A stretch of 64,000 nucleotides of DNA, taken from the NCBI GenBank assembly GCA_021432635.1, contig MU270015.1, positions 1,523,360 to 1,587,359 of the forward strand. The letters run 5' to 3'. The notes below the pieces were generated by a model. It was not told the origin of the DNA, did not search any database, and was given only the letters and a program-made list of their open reading frames with translations. The translations under genes were made by a program, and so were the position numbers. The DNA comes from Thozetella sp. PMI_491. Its lineage: Eukaryota; Ascomycota; Sordariomycetes; Chaetosphaeriales; Chaetosphaeriaceae. Shown here in pieces: positions 34,659 through 45,412 of the stretch. Within the stretch, counting starts at the first letter, position 1. Every line of letters begins with the position of its first letter.

Positions 34659-37600
34659 GACAGGCCCTGTGGCCGGCGATAGGGGCTGGACGAGAAATGA
34701 GCTAGAGAGATAAACGTGATATGGAGAAAAATTGTAGCTGTACCTTTTCGCTGCTCCTTGGTTGGGCCAGACGGGTAGAGAACGGTTATTTTCAGCTACG
34801 AATTTCATGACTACTCGGTTATAGAACAACCTAGCTTCGAATCGCGTGATTAGGCCACACTATATGTTATAAGGCACTGTGTTAGCATGTACAGTAGGTT
34901 CACCGATAACTTGCTAGTTTATAAAGCGCCCTCTAACCCCGACAGCTTTCGTCGGGTCGAAACGAGTCTATGTATTGTCATCTACTTCGTCATCGGACTT
35001 TGCGATTTCTTGGATTAGCCGCATGCCGATCTGCGAATGACCATGTATGACAAAACCTAGTTTGGAGCATACACCGTACACTTTACCAGAGGATACGTAT
35101 CGCAGCAGATACCTGCTGTGGAAGGATAGGGGGTTGACGTGGCCAAGTCGGATCTACGGCGCGGGTGTAAAGAGGGGTAGGCAGTGGGTTGCCCATGTGT
35201 GTTGTGTAGAACACAAAGCTCTGACAACCGATCGAGTGCATTCCCAGCAGACTTGTTGTTGTGTTACTGGTTTCAACCGACGTGAACTAGCCAAACAAGC
35301 ATGACGGCCATCAACCACAAGAAACTCTGGCCCGTTGCCGCCATCATGATTTACTCGTGGACCCTGAGATGTCACGCCTGGCTGCAGACACGGCAGCTAT
35401 TCAGATACTTGTTGCCGGTGCTTCTTCACAAAGAAACCAGCTAAACATTGCAACTCGCGCGGAGGCGGGATGCGTCACTCGCCCAGCAAAGTATAAATCA
35501 CTCGCAGCTCGCCCTTGCGACTACTATCTTTTGCTCATCTGGCAATTCATGACAACTCTGCACAGGAAATGCTTGCCAGCAACCACCAGCTCATTGGTGC
35601 CCCAGGGCTAAACTGTCGTCTACTAAAGTTGCACGCGGCTTCTAGCATTGTACGAGCTTCAGCTGGGGAATTCACTCCCCTAGCTAGGTCCATCAAACTG
35701 TGGGCGAGAGCGTCCTGATGCCAGCACAGCAACTAACGATAGGAGCAGGGAATGTGTCACTACAGAGTCTACCTCTATGCTGGCTGCACGCGCTGCAATA
35801 GCACTAAAGTGCACCTGTGTGCTGCAGCCCGCGCTGCAAAGCAGGCTTGTTCTCGGGGAGCATGGGGTTGTGTTAAAGTACGACTGAAGCCTGGGAGATG
35901 TCCGACTTGTCCAGGAATAATACTACCAAATTCCCGATACGGCCGGAGGTGATGCCCTTCCCTTTTCCTTGCGGAGTCGTGCACTTCTCGGGCTGTACAA
36001 GGAAGATGTACATTGGCGCAATGGCACGAGATGGAACTGTTCTTCGACGTTCCATCCCTCTAGGCGAGGTAGAGATATGTCGAGCTAGATGGATCAAGTG
36101 CTGGCCGTTTCCAGAGCGGAAGGTTTTGGGCGAACTGGAGCGATATAGCCCCCAAGTTCTAAGTAAAGATAGAGATAGCGGCAGATGCGGCAGATAGTAG
36201 TTCTGTTGAGTGGAAAGAACATGGTGGGAATTACGCATTTGCATGCGCATTTCGTGGACGCATAATTATCCTATTGGTAATCCTATCGGTATGACAGTGC
36301 CTATAGCCGGGTCCTGCTACCGACTTGGGGGTTTCAGACCCCGAATGGCGCTCCTTCGGGAGGATTGGTCTGTGCCCCCAACGAGCCGACTTATCGACTC
36401 CTCGAAGGCACCTCGCGGGAGGGGCAATCATGGTTCGACTTTTCTCATTGAGAGCCAGGCATCCAAACCGCTTCAGCTACTTTGAGAACTGCACTTTTAT
36501 TCATAAGGCGCGAGGGAGTAGCGAGTCAGCCAAGGCAACGGCAGAGGCAGGGCCAAAGCCTTGTCGTGGGTTTTGGGGGCGGCTTGCGGGAACTTCCCCG
36601 GGCTTGTTTGTCTACGCCTAACCCGGAATATGACAGACATCCTCACGCCTAATCTCGGTACGGAAGTTTGTACGCGGCCGATTCACGAAGCCCCTGCTCC
36701 AACCGTTCCTTTGCCCCGGTTCGAGGTGCCCTCGAAACGAATCGCTACGTAATTGATAGGCCACTGGATTCTGAGCGAGGGAAAAGCTCAGGTGACTAGA
36801 AGTGGTACTAGAGGCCCGCTGTGGCGGGGGAGCGAGATGTGCACGGTTAGGGTAATTAGCGCTGCAAACAGCCCAACGTCGCTGGGTGATCCTCGCCCTC
36901 TCTTGGGTCGTAATCGACAGAGCTGGGCTGGACTTCTCGGTTGCTTCAAAAAGAGAGCCCATTGTGAGGCTGGGCAGTGGCCGCGAAACCTGAGAAGGCT
37001 GGCCTTGGCTGGCCGTCGCATTGCGCGGATCGTCCCGTCTGGGCGAGGCTCTCCTCCGCCTGGAATGCACCATGCACTACCATCCAATGGTGCTTCCAAT
37101 GCTGTTTGCCGGCATTTCTGCCCACTCCCCGCGCACAGCCAGGCTGCCAAGACTCGCTCCGCTCCATCACCCCCATATGTCGAATCAGGGGAAGCTAGCG
37201 ATTGTAGCCTGCCGCCGGAAGGAAGAAAAACAGCAGACGGCAATCAAGAGGATAGGCACTCCGTAAGCAAGGTCCTATCCTGCGTCCAGCCTGCTGCAGG
37301 TAAGCTCCAGACGCATCGCAATATATGCCAATTGTGTGCTGTGCGACTCGACTGAAAAAATAAAAAAATAAAATAAAATAAAAATAAAAAAACGGCCTGA
37401 CCACCCAAACAGCAAAATGCTTTTTGTTTTGACGCCCCTCCGCGTCGATGCGAGATCCTAATTTAACCAAAACCTTCAATGGCGGCGCCAAAGGTGGCGC
37501 AGCCTAGCCTGCTCCAGGCGTTTGGCTGCAGGAATTGGGAGCCGGGCAGGACCGAACCAGTTTTTCGCACCCAAGATCGCCCTCCTAATGGGCTGCAGCG

Positions 37601-38020
37601 GAGGCCATTGGAGGGCCGGCCAAGGCAAGGGTTGGGGGAGGACCCACTCGGCTGCCAGGGGAGCCCCACTTGGCGCGCTCACTTCCCGTGTACGAACTGG
37701 GACGCGGTCGATCGTCAGGGGCGGCCCAAGGAGCTCTGGTCTTGTCTTTCTCTTTTCACGGAGTGCTCCTCCTTCAACTTCTGCATTCTTGCACTTTTTG
37801 ACGATAGTCATTCTTGTCACTCATTCTTTCGGCCGTTCGCTTGCCGTCACGTCACTCTTTTTTTAGACTATTTCCAGCCGCTCTTTCCCTCCCCTTTTTT
37901 CGTTCTTTACTCCGGGGCTCGCGACCTTCGGACCACCTGCGCGATTCCACTCGCTTCCCGAATTCCCATCGGACGAACCACCCGCCCCTCCGACCGAATT
38001 CGAGAATCCACAGCCCAAAG
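34659..38020. other. Long intergenic region upstream of the GH17 gene
   Basis: Many short ORFs occur but none has a domain, signal peptide or spliceable partner. An A-rich low-complexity tract (repeated AATAAA and ATAAAAT units) lies at about 37353-37392. The last 200 bases are pyrimidine-rich, as in strong fungal promoters, and lead into the GH17 start. Confidence 0.45.
37353..37392. repeat. A-rich low-complexity tract
   Basis: About 40 bases consist of A runs broken by single T at near-regular spacing (AAAATAAAAT type). It may exclude nucleosomes in the promoter region, but this is not tested. Confidence 0.8.
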
Positions 38021-39199
38021 ATGCGTTACGCTCCCGCTCTGGCGGCCTCCGCCCTCGTGTCCAGCGCCTCTGCTGCCACCAACTACCTCGGCTTCAACTC
38101 GGGCGCCACCAAGGCCGACCGAACGGCCAAGTTCCAGGAAGACTTCGAGGCCGAGTTCAAGACGGCCCAGGGCTTGGAGGGCGCCCCTGGCACCTTCAAC
38201 GCCGTGCGCCTGTACACCAACATCCAGGCCTACAGCGACTCTGACCCCATCTCGGCTTTCGAGGCTGCCATCAACACCAAGACCTACATGCTCCTCGGCA
38301 TCTGGACGTCGGGCACAACCAGCATCGACAAGGAGCTTACCGCCCTGACCACTGCAATTACCAAGTATGGCAGCGACTTCACCGACCTTGTCATCGGCAT
38401 GTCGATCGGCAGCGAGGACTTGTACCGTATCTCGGTGACGGGCATCGCCAACGACCCCACCGGTGTCGGCAACTCCCCCGCCAACATCGTCAACTTCATC
38501 AACGACTACAAGAAGGCCGTGGCCGGCACCGCCCTTTCCAGCGTGCCCATCGGCCACGTCGACACCTGGGACGTCTGGGGCAACGCCTCCAACAAGGCCG
38601 TGCTGGATGCCGTCGACTGGGTCGGTGTCGACGAGTACCCCTACTACGAGAACGGCAAGGGCAACACCATCAAGAACGCCGGTAACCTCTTCGACACGGC
38701 CTACAACAACGTCGTCAACACGGTCGGCGGCAAGCCCGTCTGGGTTACCGAGACTGGCTGGCCCGTGACCGGTCCCGACTGGGACCAGGCCGTGCCCAGC
38801 GCCGAAAACGCCAAGTACTACTGGGACGAGATAGGCTGCCGCAAGCTCTTCAACAAGGTGAACACCTTCTGGTACAACCTGCGCGACTCCAACCCCGACA
38901 ACAAGGCCAAGTTCGCCATTACCACCAACCTGTCCACCACTCCCAACTTCAACCTGACCTGCCCCACCACCTTTGACACCGTCGACACCACGTCCTCCGC
39001 CTCGCCCTCGGCCACCTCGAGCAGCGGCTCGTCTGCCGCCACCGGCGTCAGCGCTACCACCTCGTTGAACCCCAGCGGCACCTCGGCCGCCGCTTCCTCC
39101 ACCACCACCAAGCCTAACGCCGCTCCCTCGGTTGCCATGCTCTCCACCGCTGGCTACGCCATCATCGGCCTGATGGTCGGCGCGTTCGCTCTGCTCTAA
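38021..39199 (+). CDS. eglC: GPI-anchored GH17 beta-1,3-glucanase (EglC-like, 392 aa)
   Basis: The ATG at 38021 (CAAAGATGC) opens an intronless 392-codon ORF. Residues 1-19 are a signal peptide (MRYAPALAASALVSSASA). The catalytic GH17 barrel begins with NYLGFNSG and shows the proton donor Glu132 in GMSIGSEDLYR and the nucleophile Glu244 in VWVTETGWP. After about residue 315 comes a Ser/Thr-rich stalk, then a hydrophobic tail (STAGYAIIGLMVGAFALL) preceded by small residues, which fits a GPI-anchor signal. Enzymes of this group act on beta-1,3-glucan in the fungal wall. Codons are strongly C-ended, as in the gene at 29136, so high expression is likely. The start chosen is the first that leaves the signal peptide N-terminal. 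Confidence 0.92.
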   Translation: MRYAPALAASALVSSASAATNYLGFNSGATKADRTAKFQEDFEAEFKTAQGLEGAPGTFNAVRLYTNIQAYSDSDPISAFEAAINTKTYMLLGIWTSGTTSIDKELTALTTAITKYGSDFTDLVIGMSIGSEDLYRISVTGIANDPTGVGNSPANIVNFINDYKKAVAGTALSSVPIGHVDTWDVWGNASNKAVLDAVDWVGVDEYPYYENGKGNTIKNAGNLFDTAYNNVVNTVGGKPVWVTETGWPVTGPDWDQAVPSAENAKYYWDEIGCRKLFNKVNTFWYNLRDSNPDNKAKFAITTNLSTTPNFNLTCPTTFDTVDTTSSASPSATSSSGSSAATGVSATTSLNPSGTSAAASSTTTKPNAAPSVAMLSTAGYAIIGLMVGAFALL

Positions 39200-39232
39200 G
39201 CTATCGGCTTGGGTAGGTTGGAAGGAGATTGG

Positions 39233-39250
39233 GTGTGTGTGTGTGTGTGT
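39233..39250. repeat. (GT)9 microsatellite
   Basis: Nine consecutive GT units lie 33 bases after the GH17 stop, in the presumed 3' UTR. It is a candidate length-polymorphic marker. Confidence 0.95.
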
Positions 39251-39651
39251 CATGGCGTGTGTCGAAAGTGCGAACCACGGTACAATCTTGAGCAATATAG
39301 GCGCAGGTAGCAAGCATCCTAATATAGACGCGTAAATCCCGTGGGGGTCGCAGGCTTTCTTTCGGTTAAGGTTCCATCTCGATCTCGAGGCTAGGCTATA
39401 GGACGAATACAAGGACATTGCATACGATACCTATATCGAAGAATTTCCCAGTGCTAGCAGTAATGAAAAAATGACGGCGTGCCACGACAATCGCCCCTCC
39501 TCCAAGTCCACTGCCAGTCAAGCAAGCCTGCATTCCTACGGCCAAGGGGCAGCGGGACTAGATGGCAGGAGTATCCACGGGGGCGGTTCATGGGATTGGT
39601 TCTCCAGATGCGTGCCAAAGGAACGTGGGGTGACGTTACTGCAGGTGGCTT

Positions 39652-39835
39652 CGACACGTGATTACGGTTTCAGTAACCCTTCCAACGCAGGCTAGAGGTG
39701 GTGCATCAAGATCGAGTATTGGAATGTGAGCAAGAAGCCTGCATTGTGCTCTCCGTACCTCGACACACGTGATTATGGGTCTCGGAAGGTGGCTCTTCCA
39801 GGAGAGACTAGAGGCAGTGGACCAAGATCGAACAC
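39652..39835. repeat. Imperfect direct repeat, period about 112 bp
   Basis: A first unit near 39652-39722 (ACACGTGATTACGG, then CTAGAGGTGGTGCATCAAGA) is echoed near 39763-39835 (ACACGTGATTATGG, then CTAGAGGCAGTGGACCAAGA). Each begins with a CACGTG palindrome. The units differ at many positions, so the duplication is old or the units are copies of a dispersed repeat. Confidence 0.65.
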
Positions 39836-39901
39836 GGCTCGCTGCATTCTCTGGAGACGATCTTGAGTGTCCTTGCAATAACCAACGTCTTTTCGCCCTC
39901 G

Positions 39902-39920
39902 CCCCCCCCCCGGGGGGGGG
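39902..39920. repeat. C10-G9 homopolymer palindrome
   Basis: Ten C are followed at once by nine G, flanked by TCG on the left and CGA on the right, giving a nearly perfect inverted repeat of about 12-base arms with no loop. It could form a hairpin, or it could be a junction artefact of assembly. Confidence 0.9.
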
Positions 39921-39992
39921 CGAATCGTTCTCCATACCTCGTGTTGCGTGTGCCCCTAAAGTAGCTGGTCACTGCAGCGCCGAATCTCTGAA

Positions 39993-40345
39993 ATGGTGGG
40001 CCGCCCAAAAGTGCAGCTGCTCTCAGGACTACATCTGCAGTTTGGACAACAATATTCGTCTCATGTTATCCCTGCGTCCGCCGCCTTTCTACTCCTAGCC
40101 GGTGATATAGGCCGTCTTATCGACTACGGGCAGTACCTGCGGTTTTACAACGACAGACCGAAAACTCCGGACTCATTTTTCTCGTCTTGGGGAACCATGA
40201 GTTCTACGGCCTTGACTACGAATCCGGCCTAGCAAAGGCCCACGCGCTCACAATACTCAATATTCGCAACTATATAGCCTTGCACACTCGTGTTACCCAT
40301 GAATTATGTTTTGTGGTTCGTTCGTTCCAAATTTACTGGTGCTTG
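39993..40345 (+). pseudogene. Decayed metallophosphoesterase (calcineurin-like) fragment
   Basis: One frame reads VQLLSGLHLQFGQQYSS and FLLLAGDIGRLIDYGQYLRF. After a shift of frame near 40150, the next reads IFLVLGNHEFYGLDYESGLA and then NYIALHT. These are the metal-binding blocks of fungal calcineurin-like phosphoesterases (normally SDLHLE, GDIG and GNHE). The first Asp is Gly here, the frame is broken, and the C-terminal half with its His motifs cannot be traced beyond about 40345. No intron with proper ends would mend the shift. It is read as a pseudogene. Confidence 0.7.
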
Positions 40346-41462
40346 TTGTGGTGGAATAATGAGATCTGCCGCGCAAAAAGGTGTTAGGACTCCGATGCGG
40401 CTATATGGTGCACTTTTGGACATTCTCAGCAAGACCTATTCCTCAAATTCTAACTAGCTAACGCTATGGTGCCGGCAATAGAGCTCTTATTGATAGCGAA
40501 AAAGATCCTTGCATGACACATCCGGTTCATGCTAGTTCGTTTATATTTAGGAAGCGCGGTTCTATCCTACAACTTGGCTCTAACTACAGCGTTCCGAATT
40601 CCTAATGTCGCGACCCCTTCTCCCCCGAGGATAAGAGTCTCCTAGAAGTTCTATTAATTGAAATAAAAATAGCAAAAGAATGACGCCACAGCTCGCCTAT
40701 AATACGGAGCCGCGGGTCGACGTCTCAATGGTACAGACCAACAACACTGCCATCATGTCGAGCCCCTCCGACCTACCACCATAGATAACAATTGTTTACT
40801 CGGTCTGTCACAAACTGTGTCCAATAAAAATGGACACGATGCCTGTCTGCAGCTGGAAATGTGTTGCAACGCGCGTTGACGAGTCGTGGACTATCATCAC
40901 CGCTCTGGGGACATACACCATCACCTTGATCGCTCTTCTCATTCCAAGTTCGTCAGCTACCTAATCCGTGATAGAAGACAGAAACGGGACCATTGGAGCT
41001 TTAATGAGACAGATATTGAGCACATGAGATCTAGTTGGCAAGCAGATATGATGGGGTCCATCTGTCATGAAGATAAGCCTAGAGTTTGCTCCTTGAACCT
41101 AGCCTGGACTCTGGATGCCCTCCATCCTGGCCAAACTCCGGCGGTTATCATGACGTTGCAGGAGAAGACTTGGCTAGGTCGTTAGGGTCTTGGGACATCA
41201 CCCTCGTCGCAGTCACGGACTCTTCCCACGTAGCTGCCGACACTACTTTGTTCTCACCACTCGATTGGCCGGGGTGCTTCAGTGCTGAAAAGAACAATAT
41301 GTCTAAGATTAGGTCATTAATACCCAAATTTTGTAAGTATACATTCTACCGCGGTTTTGTAAGGGGCAGAATCTGACAACAGTCTATCTTTTAAATATAT
41401 ATATATCGACCCAGCAGACTTAATGAGGTCTAAAGGCTTTTACTATGTGCTACACTTCTAGT
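40346..41462. other. Non-coding stretch after the phosphoesterase remnant
   Basis: It may hold further degraded remains of the same gene, for example near 40890-41190, but I cannot align any block with confidence. A TATATATATAT run lies near 41394-41406. Confidence 0.35.
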
Positions 41463-42406
41463 CTAAGCTGTTAAGATTGGAATGTCACGGCCACATCGGT
41501 CATTCCAGTATACCTAGGTGATAATTAGCAGGTCTTATAAGAGATGTCAGGAAATATTGCCGACTTACATGCAGCGCCGCAAAGGCCCAGTTGTCAGCAT
41601 TTTCCAACGCTGCATCTTCGTCATCTCTAGCCAGGTCAACACATGCCGTTCCATCACACCATACATGGTCTACCAATGGCTCGTCGAGTTTATACGCCAA
41701 GTGCCCAACCTCATGAAGCAGAACAAATGCTGCGCAGCAAGTGTTAACTTTCATCGTATAAAAAGATGGTAAGGGAGCAGTTTCCCAAGTACTTACATCC
41801 GGTTTCAAATTCCCCAATCACGCGATCCTGTTCAGTACACCATTGCGCTCCATTAACCTCCGGATCAGGTAGGTCAAAGAAGGGATCACAAAGGACAAAG
41901 TCATGGTTATTAACTGTGACGGCGTATGCCACCTGGCCGGCGGGAGCTCCTGGTGGGGTCTGGGTGCACGCCACGTCCTTGTCGTTGCCACAGCGGACTT
42001 TGACTTCGAAGTTTGTGTCAGAACCCAATGGAATGTACCCATAAAGGTAGTTGTCTTGATATTCCTTCACCGTGGCGTCGTCATGGTAGGACGCCCCGAA
42101 ATACATTTGCCAAGTCGGGTTGTCTTTGTTGACAAGTCCAGATACTCTGTCCACATAGCCCATGCCTAGGGAGTAGTCTCTTCCGAAATCATTGAACTGC
42201 TCCTCTGTGCACGCATCATTGACAAAGGTACGTTTCCCTATTCGTCTTTTCATCCCATCAGTAATTTTCGATGTCAAGTCCAAAAAAGGTGCGACTTACA
42301 AAACCGAGGAATCTGAAAATGACGGCAGGGCATGGGCGGTGCCTACGAAACTTAAAAGGCTTGCAACCCCAAGGAATGACGAAATGGAGATGGCAGCACA
42401 ATACAT
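41463..42406 (-). CDS. Secreted M35-like (aspzincin) metalloprotease (261 aa)
   Basis: Four exons (42406-42300, 42245-41797, 41747-41569, 41513-41463) give 786 nt, or 261 aa. A signal peptide (ISISSFLGVASLLSFVGTAHA) is followed by the Lys-Arg-rich short segment RIGKRTF and a cysteine-bearing middle domain. The zinc motif HEVGH lies at residues 197-201. The C-terminal block ALENADNWAFAALH at about 232-245 matches the ENADNYA-like segment of deuterolysin-like peptidases, where an Asp just upstream normally supplies the third zinc ligand. The family cleaves proteins outside the cell, often at acidic or lysine-adjacent sites; which applies here is unknown. All introns (54, 49 and 55 nt) have GTAAGT donors. 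The size is somewhat short, which suggests a compact propeptide. Confidence 0.8.
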
Positions 42407-43519
42407 CTTGACAATTCTTTTCACAGTGCTGGCTCGCGGTTCAAGATAGAGTAGCCGGTCCAAGGCGGTTAAACAAGACTCGGAAGTGACCGCAGTATTT
42501 TCAAGAATAGGCCCCTAGAACGAAAACAAAGCAGATGAACATATCAGTCCAGTTGGGTTTCCGTCATTTATACTCCACCTTCAGAGAGTGAGAGGCGCTG
42601 ATAGCTCCTTTCACGCCGCACAATGTGCCTTACAAAAGTCCTTATACCAATGGGGGCTAAGAGGAGGATCAGAAGAAACTTGATTTCACTCTATACCACA
42701 TTTCTGTCAGAATTGAACTTACCGATGGTATACTAGAAGCTTGATCTAGACAAAGTTCCATGGCCATGTCATGCGTAATAAGGAATCAATGCCAAGGCTG
42801 ACAAGGAAGACGAAGTGGTACCTAGAATAGCAAGAAGAAGAAGATCATGCTTGGCTTTTATTGGAACCCCTGTATTCACAGCCCTAGAAGTCTTCTGCCT
42901 TGCAAATCGTTTGCCTAAGCTGCATAGCATAACCAACGTACTGTCACGGTCCATTTGACCTCAGCCGAATCCATCTTCCATTAGAAAGGCACAGCGGGGC
43001 TTGGGCGGCGCACGAACCGACCAACCAACAGCCAATAGTCGGTAGGCCTAGGTTTTGTGCCGCAAAAAGAGACACAGGCCGGAGAAGCAGCTCCGATACC
43101 AAAGGCCATGTGCTTATTTCCGCCGAGGTCAGCCATCGAGATGCATCCGCGAACCGGAAATACATCATTGTGACACAAGCCACAGCCCACCTCGTGACCA
43201 CAAATGTCGCTAGGGTGAGGCGAGCCACATGACAAAAACCGCGTTCTTACTGTGCGCGGTTATGGCTGGATAAGGATTGCTGCCTATCTACTGCTTAATA
43301 GTTACCTTATAGTGACGTATGCTAAGGCCCATTTCTAGCCTGTTCGTTAACAGATACTTGGTCAGCAACTTGCGTCCCATTTTTTTTTCTTTTTCTTCGT
43401 TCACTTTATGCCAAAGACAAAGACTCTGCAATAGGCGAACGGTGAAGGAACCCGTCTCTTCCGCATCGTCGAAGGTCTCTTAACTCTTCAGGACGAGAAG
43501 ATATCGATTTGATTCTAGG
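42407..43519. other. Divergent intergenic region
   Basis: This lies between the 5' ends of the metalloprotease (minus) and the unknown gene at 43520 (plus). The ORFs are short and featureless. A T-rich run lies at 43380-43398. Confidence 0.4.
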
Positions 43520-44361
43520 ATGCATCCTGCAGAAGAGATATTAAATCAACCATGGCCAGAGAATCAGGGGAGTCAGCCGCCGCAAGACAGTGATGATGTG
43601 CATGCCGAAGAAGCAGACAACATTGACGAGTCCGGAAAGGTGTTTGGTCGCGCAGAAAACGCCACGCGCAGGCGTGACCTTCTAGAACAGAAGAAAGGCG
43701 CTTGCCCCGTTCTTACGCTGTCTCTGAGAGCTAACGATACACAAGTCTACGAAGACTCCTGCATCTCTTTCAAGGCAGTTCTACACTATGAAAGGGTGCC
43801 GGTCGGGGACAACATACCTATCGTTGCTAAAGTTCTTGGTGGTTCCGACGGACCACTTGGAGACACGGCCGTAGAGTTTGGACAGTATCAAATCTTCACA
43901 CAGTCCGACTGCAGCGCCGCTAGCCGGATCCCTTATTCGACCAAGTACATCACATTCAGGAGAGCTAGGGGCCCAGATGGAAGGTTCCTCCCCCTTCCAG
44001 ATCAGACAGAGGAGGTTCTAGAGGCTCATGGTTGGTCGGAGATGCTGGTAGGGGATAGCATCACGCGCGAGTTCACTTACAATTTAGAAAGTAACCAAAG
44101 TTGGAAAGGAAATCTGAAGCGAGGTATGACATACTGGCTTGCTTATGCACCGCCTGGGAAAATGCCACTCCAACGCTCAGAGCTGTCGTCGTGGAGATAC
44201 GGGAGCATGGAGGTAAGAATCTCGTCGCAGCACGCAAGTCCTGGCCACTGCTAATATATAGTGCTGCACAGAGCTGGAGAGGGAAGAAGGTTGACCTAGG
44301 GGACGAAAGATGGATCGGAATTCCTATTAAGATGTCAAATCCGATCCAATTCACTTTCTAA
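43520..44361 (+). CDS. Hypothetical protein (260 aa), unknown family
   Basis: Exons 43520-44212 and 44272-44361 (783 nt, 260 aa) are joined by a 59-nt intron with donor GTAAGA. The acceptor TGCACAG was taken instead of TATATAG, 10 bases earlier, because only it keeps the frame. The N-terminal 60 residues are acidic and hydrophilic (PPQDSDDVHAEEADNIDESG). A region with beta-strand character follows (VLTLSLRANDTQVYEDSCI, then SFKAVLHYERV) and a Trp-rich end (WRYGSME, then WRGKKVDLGDERWIGIPI). No signal peptide or transmembrane segment is present. The second half may form a beta-sandwich, but I do not recognise the family. Confidence 0.65.
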
Positions 44362-45412
44362 CACCCCACTAAATCACGAGCGCGTTACGATCCGGAACTC
44401 TTATTACAATGCGATGGCCGTACAAAGCTACGAATATATACTTGGAAGAACGCTGACACGCTACGCCTACAAGACCATATATTGGTAGTTATATAGTGAC
44501 CGAAGGGCGTATAATCAGGTGCTATACCTTAAATCAAGTGTGCGTGATAAGGGTTGATTCTTCTCTGATATTATTATATAACTACGTGTGATTATATGTA
44601 TATAATACATTTAATTAAGTGTGGAACGCTTGATATGGGCAAGCATTATGCTTATAGGGGTATCTTTAGAGTTTGATACCAAGCTTGACATTACGAAGAT
44701 AGCCTTAAACTCCCTGCCAGACCACTAAGTACGTGGTGTTATATGTGGTAGCCTTCCCTAGGTGCTGGATAAGGGGATCTCTAATGCATATACACAAGCA
44801 TTTGAGAGATGGGTATACGCTCAGAATTAGTTTAATAGGTTTTTAAAACGCTTAAGGATAGGTAAAAGTATATTAAGGAAGATGTTTTCTAGGCTAACGA
44901 ATAGCTAAAAGGAAAGAGCAGCCTGGGACTGTTGATCTGGGTGATTCTCAGTCCAAAACATTAGCACGTCAGGGAAATATTTGGTTCATTATTGTAGTAG
45001 TAACTGTGATGTTTGTCTGAGTTGCTGTTGTCTGCCAAGTCCTTTCATACCGTCTCTCGAAATTTGGCTAGAATAGCATGTCGACGGTAGGCGCCTGTGA
45101 CTGGCGGCCAGTCGCGAAACAGGACCAAAAGAGGAGGGGAACTAGGAGGTATTTAATCCTGCAATGGTGGCCGTGATACCAAGCTCCTGATCTCCGCTAT
45201 TCTGTAATATGGGATGGATCACTTCATAGGCCTCAAGTTACTTGTATAGGGTGCTTTGGGGGATTTAGGTTGTAATCTTGGCCATCCCCAATAGTAGACT
45301 ACCTTGATTCTGGATATGTTTAACCAACTTGGTTATGCCACTATCAGGAGGCGCAAAACTCTTGACTCTAGTGATAGGCGATATAGCTCCGATGAGTTCA
45401 TCCCATGGCCCC
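44362..45412. other. AT-rich non-coding stretch
   Basis: AT-rich with many TATA words at 44400-44900, resembling repeat DNA degraded by mutation. On the minus strand near 45185-45300 broken frames read like a helix-turn-helix of a transposase, but too weakly to call. Confidence 0.4.

Noticed and set aside
37907-39418. A 503-codon minus-strand ORF opposite the GH17 gene
   Set aside because: Same codon-bias shadow; the plus strand encodes a complete GH17 enzyme with both catalytic Glu.
40886-41376. ORFs after the phosphoesterase remnant as its C-terminal half
   Set aside because: No expected His motifs (GHxH) could be aligned, so the similarity is not supportable.
45185-45400. Possible Tc1/mariner-type transposase helix-turn-helix on the minus strand
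   Set aside because: Only a short, stop-broken resemblance, with no terminal repeats or catalytic motif seen.
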